Virus record (IMG/VR): IMGVR_UViG_3300045999_011440
Coordinates: 1 to 25,291 of that record
DNA length: 25,291 nt
Source of the DNA: a virus
Reading direction: 5' to 3' (one strand)
A program made the position numbers and the translations under genes. The stretch's first letter is position 1, and every line of letters starts with the position of its first letter. The notes below the pieces were generated by a model, which was not told the DNA's origin, did no database searches, and worked only from the letters and a program-made list of their open reading frames with translations. This document shows positions 9,195 to 15,587 of this stretch, in pieces.

Positions 9195-10565
9195 TTAACT
9201 CGATCTCTGTCCTGGTTGTGTGCGAGGAAAAGGTTTGGCAGGTTTGTCACCACCGTCGTCGCCGTTGTCTGCTCTGGGTTTGAGAATTTCACTCAGACTT
9301 TGTCTGCTGGGAATGTTGCCCATGTCAGTGGTCGGCACTGTGTATGTATTGTTTACAAAGGTTGAACGCAAAGTATTGTTGGTTGAACCATTGTTCAAAT
9401 TGGTACGCACATTTTCTTCAATTTTAACCCATCTACGACCGTCATATCTAAACAGTCGGTTGGGCTGGTAATCCAATCTCAAAGCATAATCTCCACTCAC
9501 TGGATTGGTTGGAAAACTCACTCCGGGTGTAACTGGCAAACCATTGGGTGCCATATCACTGCCAGTGAGATAGCCCATGGTGTAGCCAAAACTTTTGGGC
9601 GTGACATTCATGCCACCTTGAGTGCCATCCACTGTGAGTGTTTCATCGGCTGTGATGCTGTCAGGATTGCCTGGTTGATCATCCTGTGTTGGCACAATGT
9701 AAAATTTGGAGACGTCATACCCACTCAGTGGCACTTCGACATCGGCCTGTGTAAGTATAGCGTCATTGATTTGTGTGTCTTTGTCCCTGGTGCCTTGCAC
9801 ATCACTGATGGTAGCCGGTGTGTATGGACGCCAGAACGCAGTGTTGTCAATGGCCGTGCCTGCAGGAGTATTTTGCTGCGCCTGATAGTAATTGTCACCG
9901 TAGTTAACAATGGCACCCATGGGATAAAAGTCGCCTGGATCCCAGATGTATTCGGCCACAAAAGGTTTGTCAGTGATTGACTTGTATTCTTGCTGGTCGT
10001 TCAGTGGTGTGGCTTTCACACGCCATAGGTGCGGCAACCAAGTTTGGCTAAATCCTTCAGAAGCAAAAGCAGCGTCTTGAATCACATAGTATTTGGGAAA
10101 AGCTTTGGGGATGGCTGGATTCAACGGATTATAGTCTTTGAGGTTAGGAATTTCCAACACATCACCGTTCATGAGCTTGCGCCCAAATGTGTCAATCATG
10201 TCATTGTAATGGAAAGTTATGAACAAAGTATCATTGTTCAAAAACAAGCCAAACTGTGTGAGATCAAAATCAATGTCTTGAGTGTTGTACACACCTCGCA
10301 TGACATAGATATCAGGATCATACACTCGATCGCGGTTTTCCAGCAACAGCAAGTCCTGAATGTTCAACACACTTTGATCTTCATAAACTGGCTGTGTGGC
10401 ATCGGCATTGCCCGAAAAGGCCGAATCTTCGCCCCCAGTCTGCGGCCCCATGTATTTGTGCACCAAAATGTCAAGTCCACCAACTGTATACATTTCTGAA
10501 ATGGTGCGGTCCAAAAACTGATAATCTCGTGTGCGATTTGGGCGGTAGAGGCTTAGGCGTGGCAT
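9195..10565 (-). CDS. gp14: Neck protein (T4 gp14-like)
   Basis: This gene encodes 456 aa, against 256 in T4. The core at residues 60-175 has the gp14 signature: VYDPDIYVMRGVYN, then FDLTQFGLFLNNDTLFITFH, then GRKLMNGDVLEIPNLKDY. gp14 joins gp13 in the neck that connects the packaged head to the tail. At about 206-249 an inserted block (W208, a GAIVNYGDNYYQAQ strand, then AFW245) resembles a CBM5/12-type carbohydrate-binding module. A second Trp/Tyr-rich block (NRLFRYDGRRWVKIEE) lies near residues 365-385. It is the first gene of the minus-strand unit; the late promoter octamer CATAAATA ends only 7 nt before its ATG and no clear Shine-Dalgarno site is present. Confidence 0.82.
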   Translation of the reverse strand: MPRLSLYRPNRTRDYQFLDRTISEMYTVGGLDILVHKYMGPQTGGEDSAFSGNADATQPVYEDQSVLNIQDLLLLENRDRVYDPDIYVMRGVYNTQDIDFDLTQFGLFLNNDTLFITFHYNDMIDTFGRKLMNGDVLEIPNLKDYNPLNPAIPKAFPKYYVIQDAAFASEGFSQTWLPHLWRVKATPLNDQQEYKSITDKPFVAEYIWDPGDFYPMGAIVNYGDNYYQAQQNTPAGTAIDNTAFWRPYTPATISDVQGTRDKDTQINDAILTQADVEVPLSGYDVSKFYIVPTQDDQPGNPDSITADETLTVDGTQGGMNVTPKSFGYTMGYLTGSDMAPNGLPVTPGVSFPTNPVSGDYALRLDYQPNRLFRYDGRRWVKIEENVRTNLNNGSTNNTLRSTFVNNTYTVPTTDMGNIPSRQSLSEILKPRADNGDDGGDKPAKPFPRTQPGQRSS

Positions 10566-10572
10566 GATACAG

Positions 10573-10580
10573 TATTTATG
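10573..10580 (-). promoter_or_regulatory. Late promoter CATAAATA for gp14-gp15-Nudix
   Basis: Read on the minus strand the octamer is CATAAATA, followed by CTGTATC and the gp14 ATG. With T4 spacing (octamer at -13 to -6) transcription would begin 2 nt before the start codon. Confidence 0.7.
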
Positions 10581-10586
10581 GGCAGG

Positions 10587-10615
10587 TTGACCAATATTTT
10601 GGATGCTGTTATAAT
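10587..10615 (+). promoter_or_regulatory. Sigma70-type promoter TTGACC-N17-TATAAT
   Basis: The -35 box TTGACC at 10587-10592 matches five of six consensus bases. The spacer is exactly 17 nt and the -10 box TATAAT at 10610-10615 is perfect. The start would fall near 10622, just before the AAAGGAG ribosome site of the gene at 10635. It resembles an early or middle promoter used by unmodified host polymerase, and it partly faces the minus-strand late promoter. Confidence 0.8.
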
Positions 10616-10634
10616 TACAGTCAAAGGAGCCCCA

Positions 10635-11768
10635 ATGAAGACTGCTGTTATCAAACCCTTGAATCCTCGTAGCCCTGACACCAAGTATGTAGGCGACGAG
10701 CCGCTATGGCGCGAACAGCCCACAGACAACCGATTTGCTGTGCTTACAAGGGCATTCAATTGGTATGGCTACTTCTACGGCAAAAAAGAAGCCAAGGATT
10801 TCATTGCTGGCTATCTTGATCGCCGCGAACGTGTTCGAGATGCTCGCAAAATCCGTGCCACACCTGACAGTCAAATTCGACTCACACCAGGCTGGCTGTG
10901 TCGCATGGCAGACATGGGCTTGCAGTTGGATGAGCATGAGCAAATCAAGCTGGACAACATGATTGCAGAAACACTGGCTGTGAAAGAACAAGTCAAAGTA
11001 GAAGCTGTGCCTGAAAAAGACGAACCTGCCAAAATAACCATCCAGGATCGACTGCGTGAAAAAGTGTCGGAGTGCCTGGGCGAAATGGAAGGCATGTTTG
11101 ACGAATTCATTGCGTCAGGTGCCAAACTCACAGCCGACTACAAACCTGTGAGTTTGATGCGTAGCATGAACATTGCTCCGCAGCTGACCAGCATGATTCG
11201 TGATCACTGGACTCGTCGTCAGTCTGAGTTTGAACAGGCAGTGGCCGGCGAAGATGCGCAAATTGCACAGGGCTACAGTCATCTGACCAAAACACAGCTC
11301 AAGAACTGTGTGAAGTTCTGCGAGTCAGTGATCACTGACTGCGGTGCCTATGTGCAGATCAAGAAGGTAGAACGCAAGCCTCGCAAGGTCAAACCTGTCA
11401 CGCCAGAAAAACGTGCAGCCAAGTTCAAAATTCTAACAGAGTTTGCCGAGCTCAAGCTCCGTAGCCTGCCAGCAGCTCAGTTGGTAGACAAGAGCGAAGC
11501 CTGGCTCTACGACACTAAAAAACGCAAACTCATACACTTGGTAGCCGACAGTCATGCGCAGGCTTTTACTGTGAAGAACAACACTGTGATTGGTTTCTCC
11601 ACTGTGGAAACTGTGCAAAAAACCCTGCGCAAGCCTGCAGAGCAACTGAAAACCATCACTGCCGCAGGCAAGCCAGCAGCTCGCAAAGCTTTCAAAGACA
11701 TCAAAGCCACAGAAACTGCCTGGAATGGCCGTGGTACAGATACGCTGGTCATTCTTAAGAGTTGGTAA
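10635..11768 (+). CDS. Conserved hypothetical protein, probably early expressed
   Basis: This gene encodes 377 aa from the ATG at 10635, which has AAAGGAG 6 nt upstream; the longer start at 10578 would run through the promoter boxes and was rejected. The protein is charged and probably soluble. The N-terminal half (residues 20-125) is helical, with FNWYGYFYGKKEAKDFIAGY, and the middle has a basic patch KKVERKPRKVKPVTPEKRAA. The C-terminal 130 residues include WLYDTKKRKLIHLVADS and a following FTVKNNTVIGF strand, and I recall similar sequences in aquatic T4-like phages without a known function. No signal peptide, membrane segment or catalytic motif is seen. Its stop codon lies in a weak late-type octamer that precedes the next gene. 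A nucleic-acid-binding role is possible from the basic patch but unproven. Confidence 0.75.
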   Translation: MKTAVIKPLNPRSPDTKYVGDEPLWREQPTDNRFAVLTRAFNWYGYFYGKKEAKDFIAGYLDRRERVRDARKIRATPDSQIRLTPGWLCRMADMGLQLDEHEQIKLDNMIAETLAVKEQVKVEAVPEKDEPAKITIQDRLREKVSECLGEMEGMFDEFIASGAKLTADYKPVSLMRSMNIAPQLTSMIRDHWTRRQSEFEQAVAGEDAQIAQGYSHLTKTQLKNCVKFCESVITDCGAYVQIKKVERKPRKVKPVTPEKRAAKFKILTEFAELKLRSLPAAQLVDKSEAWLYDTKKRKLIHLVADSHAQAFTVKNNTVIGFSTVETVQKTLRKPAEQLKTITAAGKPAARKAFKDIKATETAWNGRGTDTLVILKSW

Positions 11769-11771
11769 ATA
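11764..11771 (+). promoter_or_regulatory. Weak late-type promoter GGTAAATA
   Basis: The octamer GGTAAATA overlaps the TAA at 11766-11768 and lies 32 nt before the next ATG. It differs from NATAAATA at the third position (T for A is lost), so its activity is doubtful. Confidence 0.3.
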
Positions 11772-11803
11772 CACGGCCTCAATATATAGATTGACCTCAT
11801 AAT

Positions 11804-12469
11804 ATGAAAGTGTTATTGACCCTGGGTGACAGCTGGACACAAGGCGCTGAACTCGGCCGCGATGAGTTGCCCTATGGCAAATTGTTGCGGACCCAGATGA
11901 AGTTTGATTTGTTTTACAACTTTGGCAAAGCTGGAGCCAGCAACGAACACATGGTTCAACAGTTGCAGTCATATTTTGATCAGTACCATCGCCCGTATCA
12001 TCAAATCACCGTGATTGGCTTTTTGACTAACCCGCACCGCACTGCATACTGGCCACATGGCGCAGATTTCAATGTCAACGGACATCAACGATCTCACTGG
12101 GACCAAGAAGCCAAAGAAGTATTCATGCAAACATGGTTGCACTTTCACCAAGATGAAATCACAGTGTTAAGAAACAGCTTGGCCATCTGTGCATTGCAAA
12201 CCTGGTGTGCTCGTTATAATATTTCTGACTATTATTTTTCAGGCTGGAATCACTATCCAACCTGGTTGCCTTGTGTAAATGTAGATAAAATTTGGGCGCA
12301 GGGCAAAGAAACCGCAGCTGATTGGTTTGGTGCAACCAAATACATCGACGATTATATCCAAGACGCTGAAAATAATCCCTACATCCGCCCTAATCATTGC
12401 CATCCCAATCAGCTCGGCCACCAACTGATTGCTGACCGACTGCAAAGCTGGATAGAGCACAGACAATAA
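11804..12469 (+). CDS. SGNH/GDSL-like hydrolase family protein
   Basis: This gene encodes 221 aa, typical of a single SGNH domain. Block I is LTLGDSW with nucleophile Ser10; block II is the GASN at residues 44-47; a TN near residue 75 could serve block III; block V is NHCHPNQLGH, with His200 as the likely catalytic base. The usual Asp three residues before that His is Asn197, so the triad may be incomplete or the Asp supplied elsewhere. The family cleaves esters, including acetyl groups on polysaccharides. There is no signal peptide. The ribosome site is weak. It sits directly before gp13 and its stop is inside the gp13 late promoter, so it may be a virion-associated enzyme or a structural relic of one. 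Confidence 0.7.
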   Translation: MKVLLTLGDSWTQGAELGRDELPYGKLLRTQMKFDLFYNFGKAGASNEHMVQQLQSYFDQYHRPYHQITVIGFLTNPHRTAYWPHGADFNVNGHQRSHWDQEAKEVFMQTWLHFHQDEITVLRNSLAICALQTWCARYNISDYYFSGWNHYPTWLPCVNVDKIWAQGKETAADWFGATKYIDDYIQDAENNPYIRPNHCHPNQLGHQLIADRLQSWIEHRQ

Positions 12470-12472
12470 ATA
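12465..12472 (+). promoter_or_regulatory. Late promoter AATAAATA for gp13
   Basis: AATAAATA contains the TAA stop of the SGNH-like gene (12467-12469) and lies 20 nt before the gp13 ATG. Start of transcription would be about 12478, inside the hairpin that follows. Confidence 0.65.
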
Positions 12473-12473
12473 C

Positions 12474-12490
12474 AGGGACCAGGAGTCCCT
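12474..12490 (+). promoter_or_regulatory. Hairpin with the gp13 Shine-Dalgarno site
   Basis: AGGGAC (12474-12479) pairs with GTCCCT (12485-12490) around the loop CAGGA. The ribosome site AGGAG (12481-12485) lies in the loop and closing pair, 7 nt before the ATG at 12493. The stem is 6 perfect base pairs. Confidence 0.6.
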
Positions 12491-12492
12491 AT

Positions 12493-13263
12493 ATGGCCGA
12501 GCAGCAGCAAGACAGTCTGTCTACATTAAAGCAAAATCTCATTGAATATGTTCAGCTTCAGCTGGCCAGTCAAATCATTGATCTTGAACTGGATCCTGAA
12601 CATTACGAAGCAGCCTATCAAAAGACCATTGGTACCTATCGTCAGCGGGCAAATAATGCCTATGAAGAAAGCTACAGCTTCATGTATTTGGTCAAAGACG
12701 AAAATATCTATCAGTTACCTCAAGAAGTAAGCAGTGTAAGACAAGTTTTTCGTAGAACATTTGGCGATGCTACCGGTCCTTATGCATCAAACTTTGATCC
12801 GTTTAGTCAGGCCAGTCTCAATGTGTACCTAATGAATTTCAACGTGGCCGGCGGCCTGGCTACCTATGATTTTTATTCGCAGTATGTGGAGTTGGCAGCC
12901 AGAATGTTTGGCGGTTACATGAACTACACATTCAATCCTGTGACCAAAAAACTACAGTTGATCAGAGATCCCAAAGCCACAGGCGAAGCAGTATTGTTGT
13001 GGACATACAATCTCAAACCAGAAATCAATTTACTCAGTGATCATCAAATTTCACAGTGGATTCGTGATTACATGGTGGCCAACTGCAAGATGATCATTGG
13101 CGAGGCTCGTGAAAAATTTGGACAGATAGCAGGCCCACAAGGCGGCGGCACATTAAACGGCACTGCTATGAAAGCCGAAGCCAAAGAAGCCATAGCAGAC
13201 CTTATTGATCAACTCAAGATGTATGTTGACGCCAGCCAGCCCTTGACCTGGGTCATTGGTTGA
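12493..13263 (+). CDS. gp13: Head completion/neck protein (T4 gp13-like)
   Basis: This gene encodes 256 aa, against 309 in T4. The family signature is clear: YQLPQEVSSVRQVFRRTFG, then YDFYSQYVELAARMFGG with FTFNPVTKKLQLIRDP, then LLWTYNLKPE, and the well-conserved QWIRDYMVANCKMIIGEARE with KFGQIAGPQGGGTLNG. The C-terminus ends in WVIG, as in relatives. gp13 forms, with gp14, the neck ring added to the portal vertex after packaging, where the tail docks. It lies 23 bases after the SGNH-like gene and has its own late promoter and a hairpin over its ribosome site. In T4 genes 13, 14 and 15 follow one another; here 14-15 lie upstream on the other strand. Confidence 0.87.
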   Translation: MAEQQQDSLSTLKQNLIEYVQLQLASQIIDLELDPEHYEAAYQKTIGTYRQRANNAYEESYSFMYLVKDENIYQLPQEVSSVRQVFRRTFGDATGPYASNFDPFSQASLNVYLMNFNVAGGLATYDFYSQYVELAARMFGGYMNYTFNPVTKKLQLIRDPKATGEAVLLWTYNLKPEINLLSDHQISQWIRDYMVANCKMIIGEAREKFGQIAGPQGGGTLNGTAMKAEAKEAIADLIDQLKMYVDASQPLTWVIG

Positions 13264-13270
13264 TACAGTC

Positions 13271-13999
13271 ATGCCTGCAACTCTGCTGGTAGGGTGCAGT
13301 TTTTTGACCTGTCTGACCTATCGTATGTCAGACACTGACCTGTCCATTGATGCAAAAAAATATCATGTGTTGGCCAGCCCTGGCTCAGGCAATCAAGCCA
13401 TAGCAGCAAGAACCATATATCAGCTCAGTGAACATCAATATGACCATGTGATTGTGTTGTGGTCAGGCATCAATCGTGTTGATTTCCCCATCAGCTGTGA
13501 TCTACACAAAACTTATCCGCCCAATACCAAAGATCAATGGACTGCCTACTGCTCAGTGGGCAGCATGGCCTGGTACCACTCAGGCGGCATCTTGGGCACT
13601 GGCACGCAAAATTCTCATACACCAAAATCAATAAAAAAGTTTTTTCAAACACAGTATCTAGGAGCAGCGGCCAACAGTCGTTATCTCACAGATCTTTCAT
13701 TGTTGAGCATAATTTCAACGCAGGCTGTGTTGGACAGTCGTGATCAAAGTTATCAAATGGCGTTTATCTATGACACTCAAAGAGACACTTTCAATCATGA
13801 GCAAGAACACAGTTTTGGCTGCATGGATACCAGCTCACCTTTGTATAACATGATAAATTGGAAAAAGTTTTGTCGCTTTGAAGCACCTTATGAGTGGGCC
13901 AAAATGTCAGGCAAACTGGAAACCGATCAGTTTCACCCCACTAGAAATGCCATGATAGAATGGTTTAGATTGGCCATGAACATTGACCTACAACAGTAG
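13271..13999 (+). CDS. Second SGNH-like protein, GCS variant
   Basis: This gene encodes 242 aa from the ATG at 13271, 8 bases past the gp13 stop; an upstream TTG at 13256 is possible but less likely. Block I is LLVGCSF, with Cys9 replacing the usual Asp before Ser10. Block II is GSGN (38-41), block III WSGIN (N68, followed by Arg instead of Asp), and block V is DQFHP with Asp219 and His222. So the Ser-Asp-His triad is present, with substitutions beside it. There is no export signal. The same general arrangement occurs in proteins of other aquatic phages. It is not closely similar to the SGNH-like protein at 11804 apart from the blocks, so it is probably not a recent duplicate. The role is likely ester or acetyl removal on a surface glycan, or structural. 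Confidence 0.7.
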   Translation: MPATLLVGCSFLTCLTYRMSDTDLSIDAKKYHVLASPGSGNQAIAARTIYQLSEHQYDHVIVLWSGINRVDFPISCDLHKTYPPNTKDQWTAYCSVGSMAWYHSGGILGTGTQNSHTPKSIKKFFQTQYLGAAANSRYLTDLSLLSIISTQAVLDSRDQSYQMAFIYDTQRDTFNHEQEHSFGCMDTSSPLYNMINWKKFCRFEAPYEWAKMSGKLETDQFHPTRNAMIEWFRLAMNIDLQQ

Positions 14000-14017
14000 T
14001 TGTGTTACACTGTGATT

Positions 14018-14539
14018 ATGGACCTCATGATTGACCTTGAAGGCCTGGGCACAGGCCCAGAAACCACTATTCTTACCATTGCTGCTCAGGCCTTTGATCC
14101 AGTTGGGTCTGGATATTATGAACAGTCGTTCTATGCCAGAATTACACTGGAAAGTCAGGAAAATCGCAGCATTGAACAGGGCACCATTGACTGGTGGGCC
14201 ACACAACCTGCTGTGGTGCGTGAAGAAGCATTTGCTGAAGAGGGACGCATACCATTGAATGAAGCCTTAGACGCCCTAGGTAAACTGATTTGGCACTCCA
14301 AGCGAATCTGGGCACAGGGCCCAACCTACGACATGAACATCCTTGAACATGCCTACAAAAGCTATCACAAACCCCTGCCTTGGAAGTACTACATGGTGAG
14401 AGATAGTCGCACTGTGTTTTCACTGTGGCCAGATCAGCCTATTCCGCCCACCACACACCATGCTCTGGAAGATTGTCGCAGACAAATAGCCATGCTGCAA
14501 CACACACTTAAATACCTCAACGTGCAGGAGCTAAAATGA
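14018..14539 (+). CDS. dexA: DexA-like 3'-5' exonuclease (DEDDh)
   Basis: This gene encodes 173 aa from the ATG at 14018 (T4 DexA has 227). The DEDDh residues are visible: Asp6 and Glu8 in MIDLEGLG, Asp105 in PTYDMNIL, and His147 with Asp152 in HHALED. IDWWATQ at 57-63 matches the IEWW stretch of DexA and of Rv2179c-like exonucleases, which supports that subfamily. It would remove nucleotides from 3' ends with two metal ions. An upstream TTG at 14000 is in frame but has no better ribosome site. Its last bases overlap the kinase start (ATGA), so the two are coupled. The shorter length comes from a compact middle region. DNA versus RNA substrate cannot be told. Confidence 0.82.
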   Translation: MDLMIDLEGLGTGPETTILTIAAQAFDPVGSGYYEQSFYARITLESQENRSIEQGTIDWWATQPAVVREEAFAEEGRIPLNEALDALGKLIWHSKRIWAQGPTYDMNILEHAYKSYHKPLPWKYYMVRDSRTVFSLWPDQPIPPTTHHALEDCRRQIAMLQHTLKYLNVQELK

Positions 14540-15195
14540 TAATAGGAATTTGCGGATTTATTGGTTCAGGAAAAGATACCATTGCTGACTTTCTTGTAAA
14601 CTTCCATGGTTTCAAACGCGAAAGTTTTGCCAACACACTCAAAGATGCAGTATCCGCAGTGTTTGGTTGGAACCGAGATTGGTTAGAAGGTCGCACCAAA
14701 GGTGCCAGAAAGTGGCGCGAGGAAGTTGATCCCTGGTGGGCACAACGTCTTAACATACCGCATCTAACACCACGTTGGATTTTGCAAAATTGGGGGACTG
14801 AAGTTTGCCGCAAAGGTTTTCATGATGATATCTGGATTGCTGCACTGGAAAACAAGCTGCGCAACAGTGCGGATCATGTGGTGATTTCAGACTGTAGATT
14901 TCCCAATGAAATTCGTGCTATCAAGAGTGCTGGTGGGCAGGTGATTAGAGTCATACGTGGCCCTGAGCCAGAATGGTATCAGGATGCTGTGAATGTCAAC
15001 GATGGGCGGGGTAACATGAGCTGGATGATCAGTCGGGAGCGTCTCAAAACTCTAGGAATTCATGCCAGTGAAACCAGTTGGATTGGCACAGATTTTGATG
15101 CAGTGCTAGATAACAACAGCACCTTGGATCATTTGTATCAGCAAGTTATACATCTGGTGCAAGATCTCCCAGGCGCCACGGTAGATCACTCCTAG
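14536..15195 (+). CDS. Deoxynucleoside monophosphate kinase (T4 gp1-like)
   Basis: This gene encodes 219 aa. The P-loop GFIGSGKDT (residues 7-15) is that of dNMP kinases such as T4 gp1 (241 aa). Further on, LQNWGTEVCRKGFHDDIWI (about residues 83-101) and VVISDCRFPNEI (about 114-125) are conserved in the family. It phosphorylates dNMPs, including modified ones in some phages, feeding dNTP synthesis in the cytoplasm. The start overlaps the exonuclease stop by four bases. The last 50 bases overlap, in opposite direction, the 3' end of the HNH-type gene. Pairing with an exonuclease suggests recycling of nucleotides from degraded host DNA. Confidence 0.87.
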   Translation: MIIGICGFIGSGKDTIADFLVNFHGFKRESFANTLKDAVSAVFGWNRDWLEGRTKGARKWREEVDPWWAQRLNIPHLTPRWILQNWGTEVCRKGFHDDIWIAALENKLRNSADHVVISDCRFPNEIRAIKSAGGQVIRVIRGPEPEWYQDAVNVNDGRGNMSWMISRERLKTLGIHASETSWIGTDFDAVLDNNSTLDHLYQQVIHLVQDLPGATVDHS

Positions 15196-15490
15196 ACACT
15201 TCTTCCACACAGTTTTTACAAATAGACTTGAGATTTTTGAATGCAACATTGTTGAGATCTCCGTCAATATGATACACCAATATCTGTGCTGAATATCTGG
15301 CTTTGAAGCCGCAACGATCGCATTGCATTTTTTTCTTATAGCCCGCTGACTCCCAGCGGGCTTGTCTTTTTTTAAGTCCACGCCCTTTGCGTTGGCATGT
15401 TTCACACCTTGACCTATAGTGAGTGACATCTTCGCGGATGTAATTCACTGCACATGGTCGTTGATCACAAGCCTGGCAAATGGGACGCAT
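15146..15490 (-). CDS. Zinc-binding HNH-type endonuclease-like protein
   Basis: This gene encodes 114 aa from the ATG at 15490. It has four CxxC pairs: C5/C8, C29/C32, C57/C60 and C91/C94. The segment VYHIDGDLNN (H74, D76, N80-N81) followed by NLKSIC (N86) reads as a degenerate beta-beta-alpha-metal HNH core, with C57/C60 and C91/C94 as its zinc site. HNH proteins in phages cut DNA as homing or packaging-associated nucleases; here the fold is clearer than the activity. Similar proteins occur next to tail genes in aquatic T4-like phages. The late octamer AATAAATA ends 5 nt before the ATG. An upstream ATG at 15520 precedes that octamer and was rejected. A strong plus-strand terminator lies within the coding sequence. 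Confidence 0.72.
   Translation of the reverse strand: MRPICQACDQRPCAVNYIREDVTHYRSRCETCQRKGRGLKKRQARWESAGYKKKMQCDRCGFKARYSAQILVYHIDGDLNNVAFKNLKSICKNCVEEVSRSDLPWRLGDLAPDV
15340..15373 (+). terminator. Intrinsic terminator, plus strand, inside the minus-strand HNH-type gene
   Basis: The stem AGCCCGCTG (15340-15348) pairs perfectly with CAGCGGGCT (15354-15362) around the loop ACTCC. It is followed by TGTC and seven T on the plus strand (15367-15373). The minus strand lacks a T-run after the hairpin. It would stop plus-strand transcripts from the 10635-15195 unit, 145 bases past the kinase stop and before the sheath promoter. Confidence 0.88.
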
Positions 15491-15495
15491 GATAC

Positions 15496-15503
15496 TATTT
15501 ATT
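15496..15503 (-). promoter_or_regulatory. Late promoter AATAAATA for the HNH-type gene
   Basis: On the minus strand AATAAATA is followed by GTATC and ATG. With T4 spacing, +1 would be the A of the start codon at 15490. Confidence 0.65.
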
Positions 15504-15554
15504 GTCAGGACCTTTGGCAAAGGGCGCTCAACTCCACGGTTTTTGGCATTTGCC

Positions 15555-15562
15555 TATAAATA
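15555..15562 (+). promoter_or_regulatory. Late promoter TATAAATA for the tail sheath gene
   Basis: This is the exact T4 late consensus. It lies 25 nt before the ATG and leaves about 20 nt of leader containing AAAAGGA (15574-15580). Confidence 0.85.
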
Positions 15563-15587
15563 TCTGTAACTTGAAAAGGAACCCACC

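Noticed and set aside
10578-10634. Earlier ATG for the 377-aa gene
   Set aside because: It would start upstream of most of the sigma70 promoter, so the transcript would not contain it, and it lacks a ribosome site.
13256-13270. TTG start for the second SGNH-like gene
   Set aside because: An ATG five codons later begins right before the conserved block I strand; neither has a strong ribosome site, so the choice is modestly supported.
15491-15520. Longer start for the HNH-type gene
   Set aside because: The start would lie upstream of the late octamer, and the conserved part begins at the ATG at 15490.
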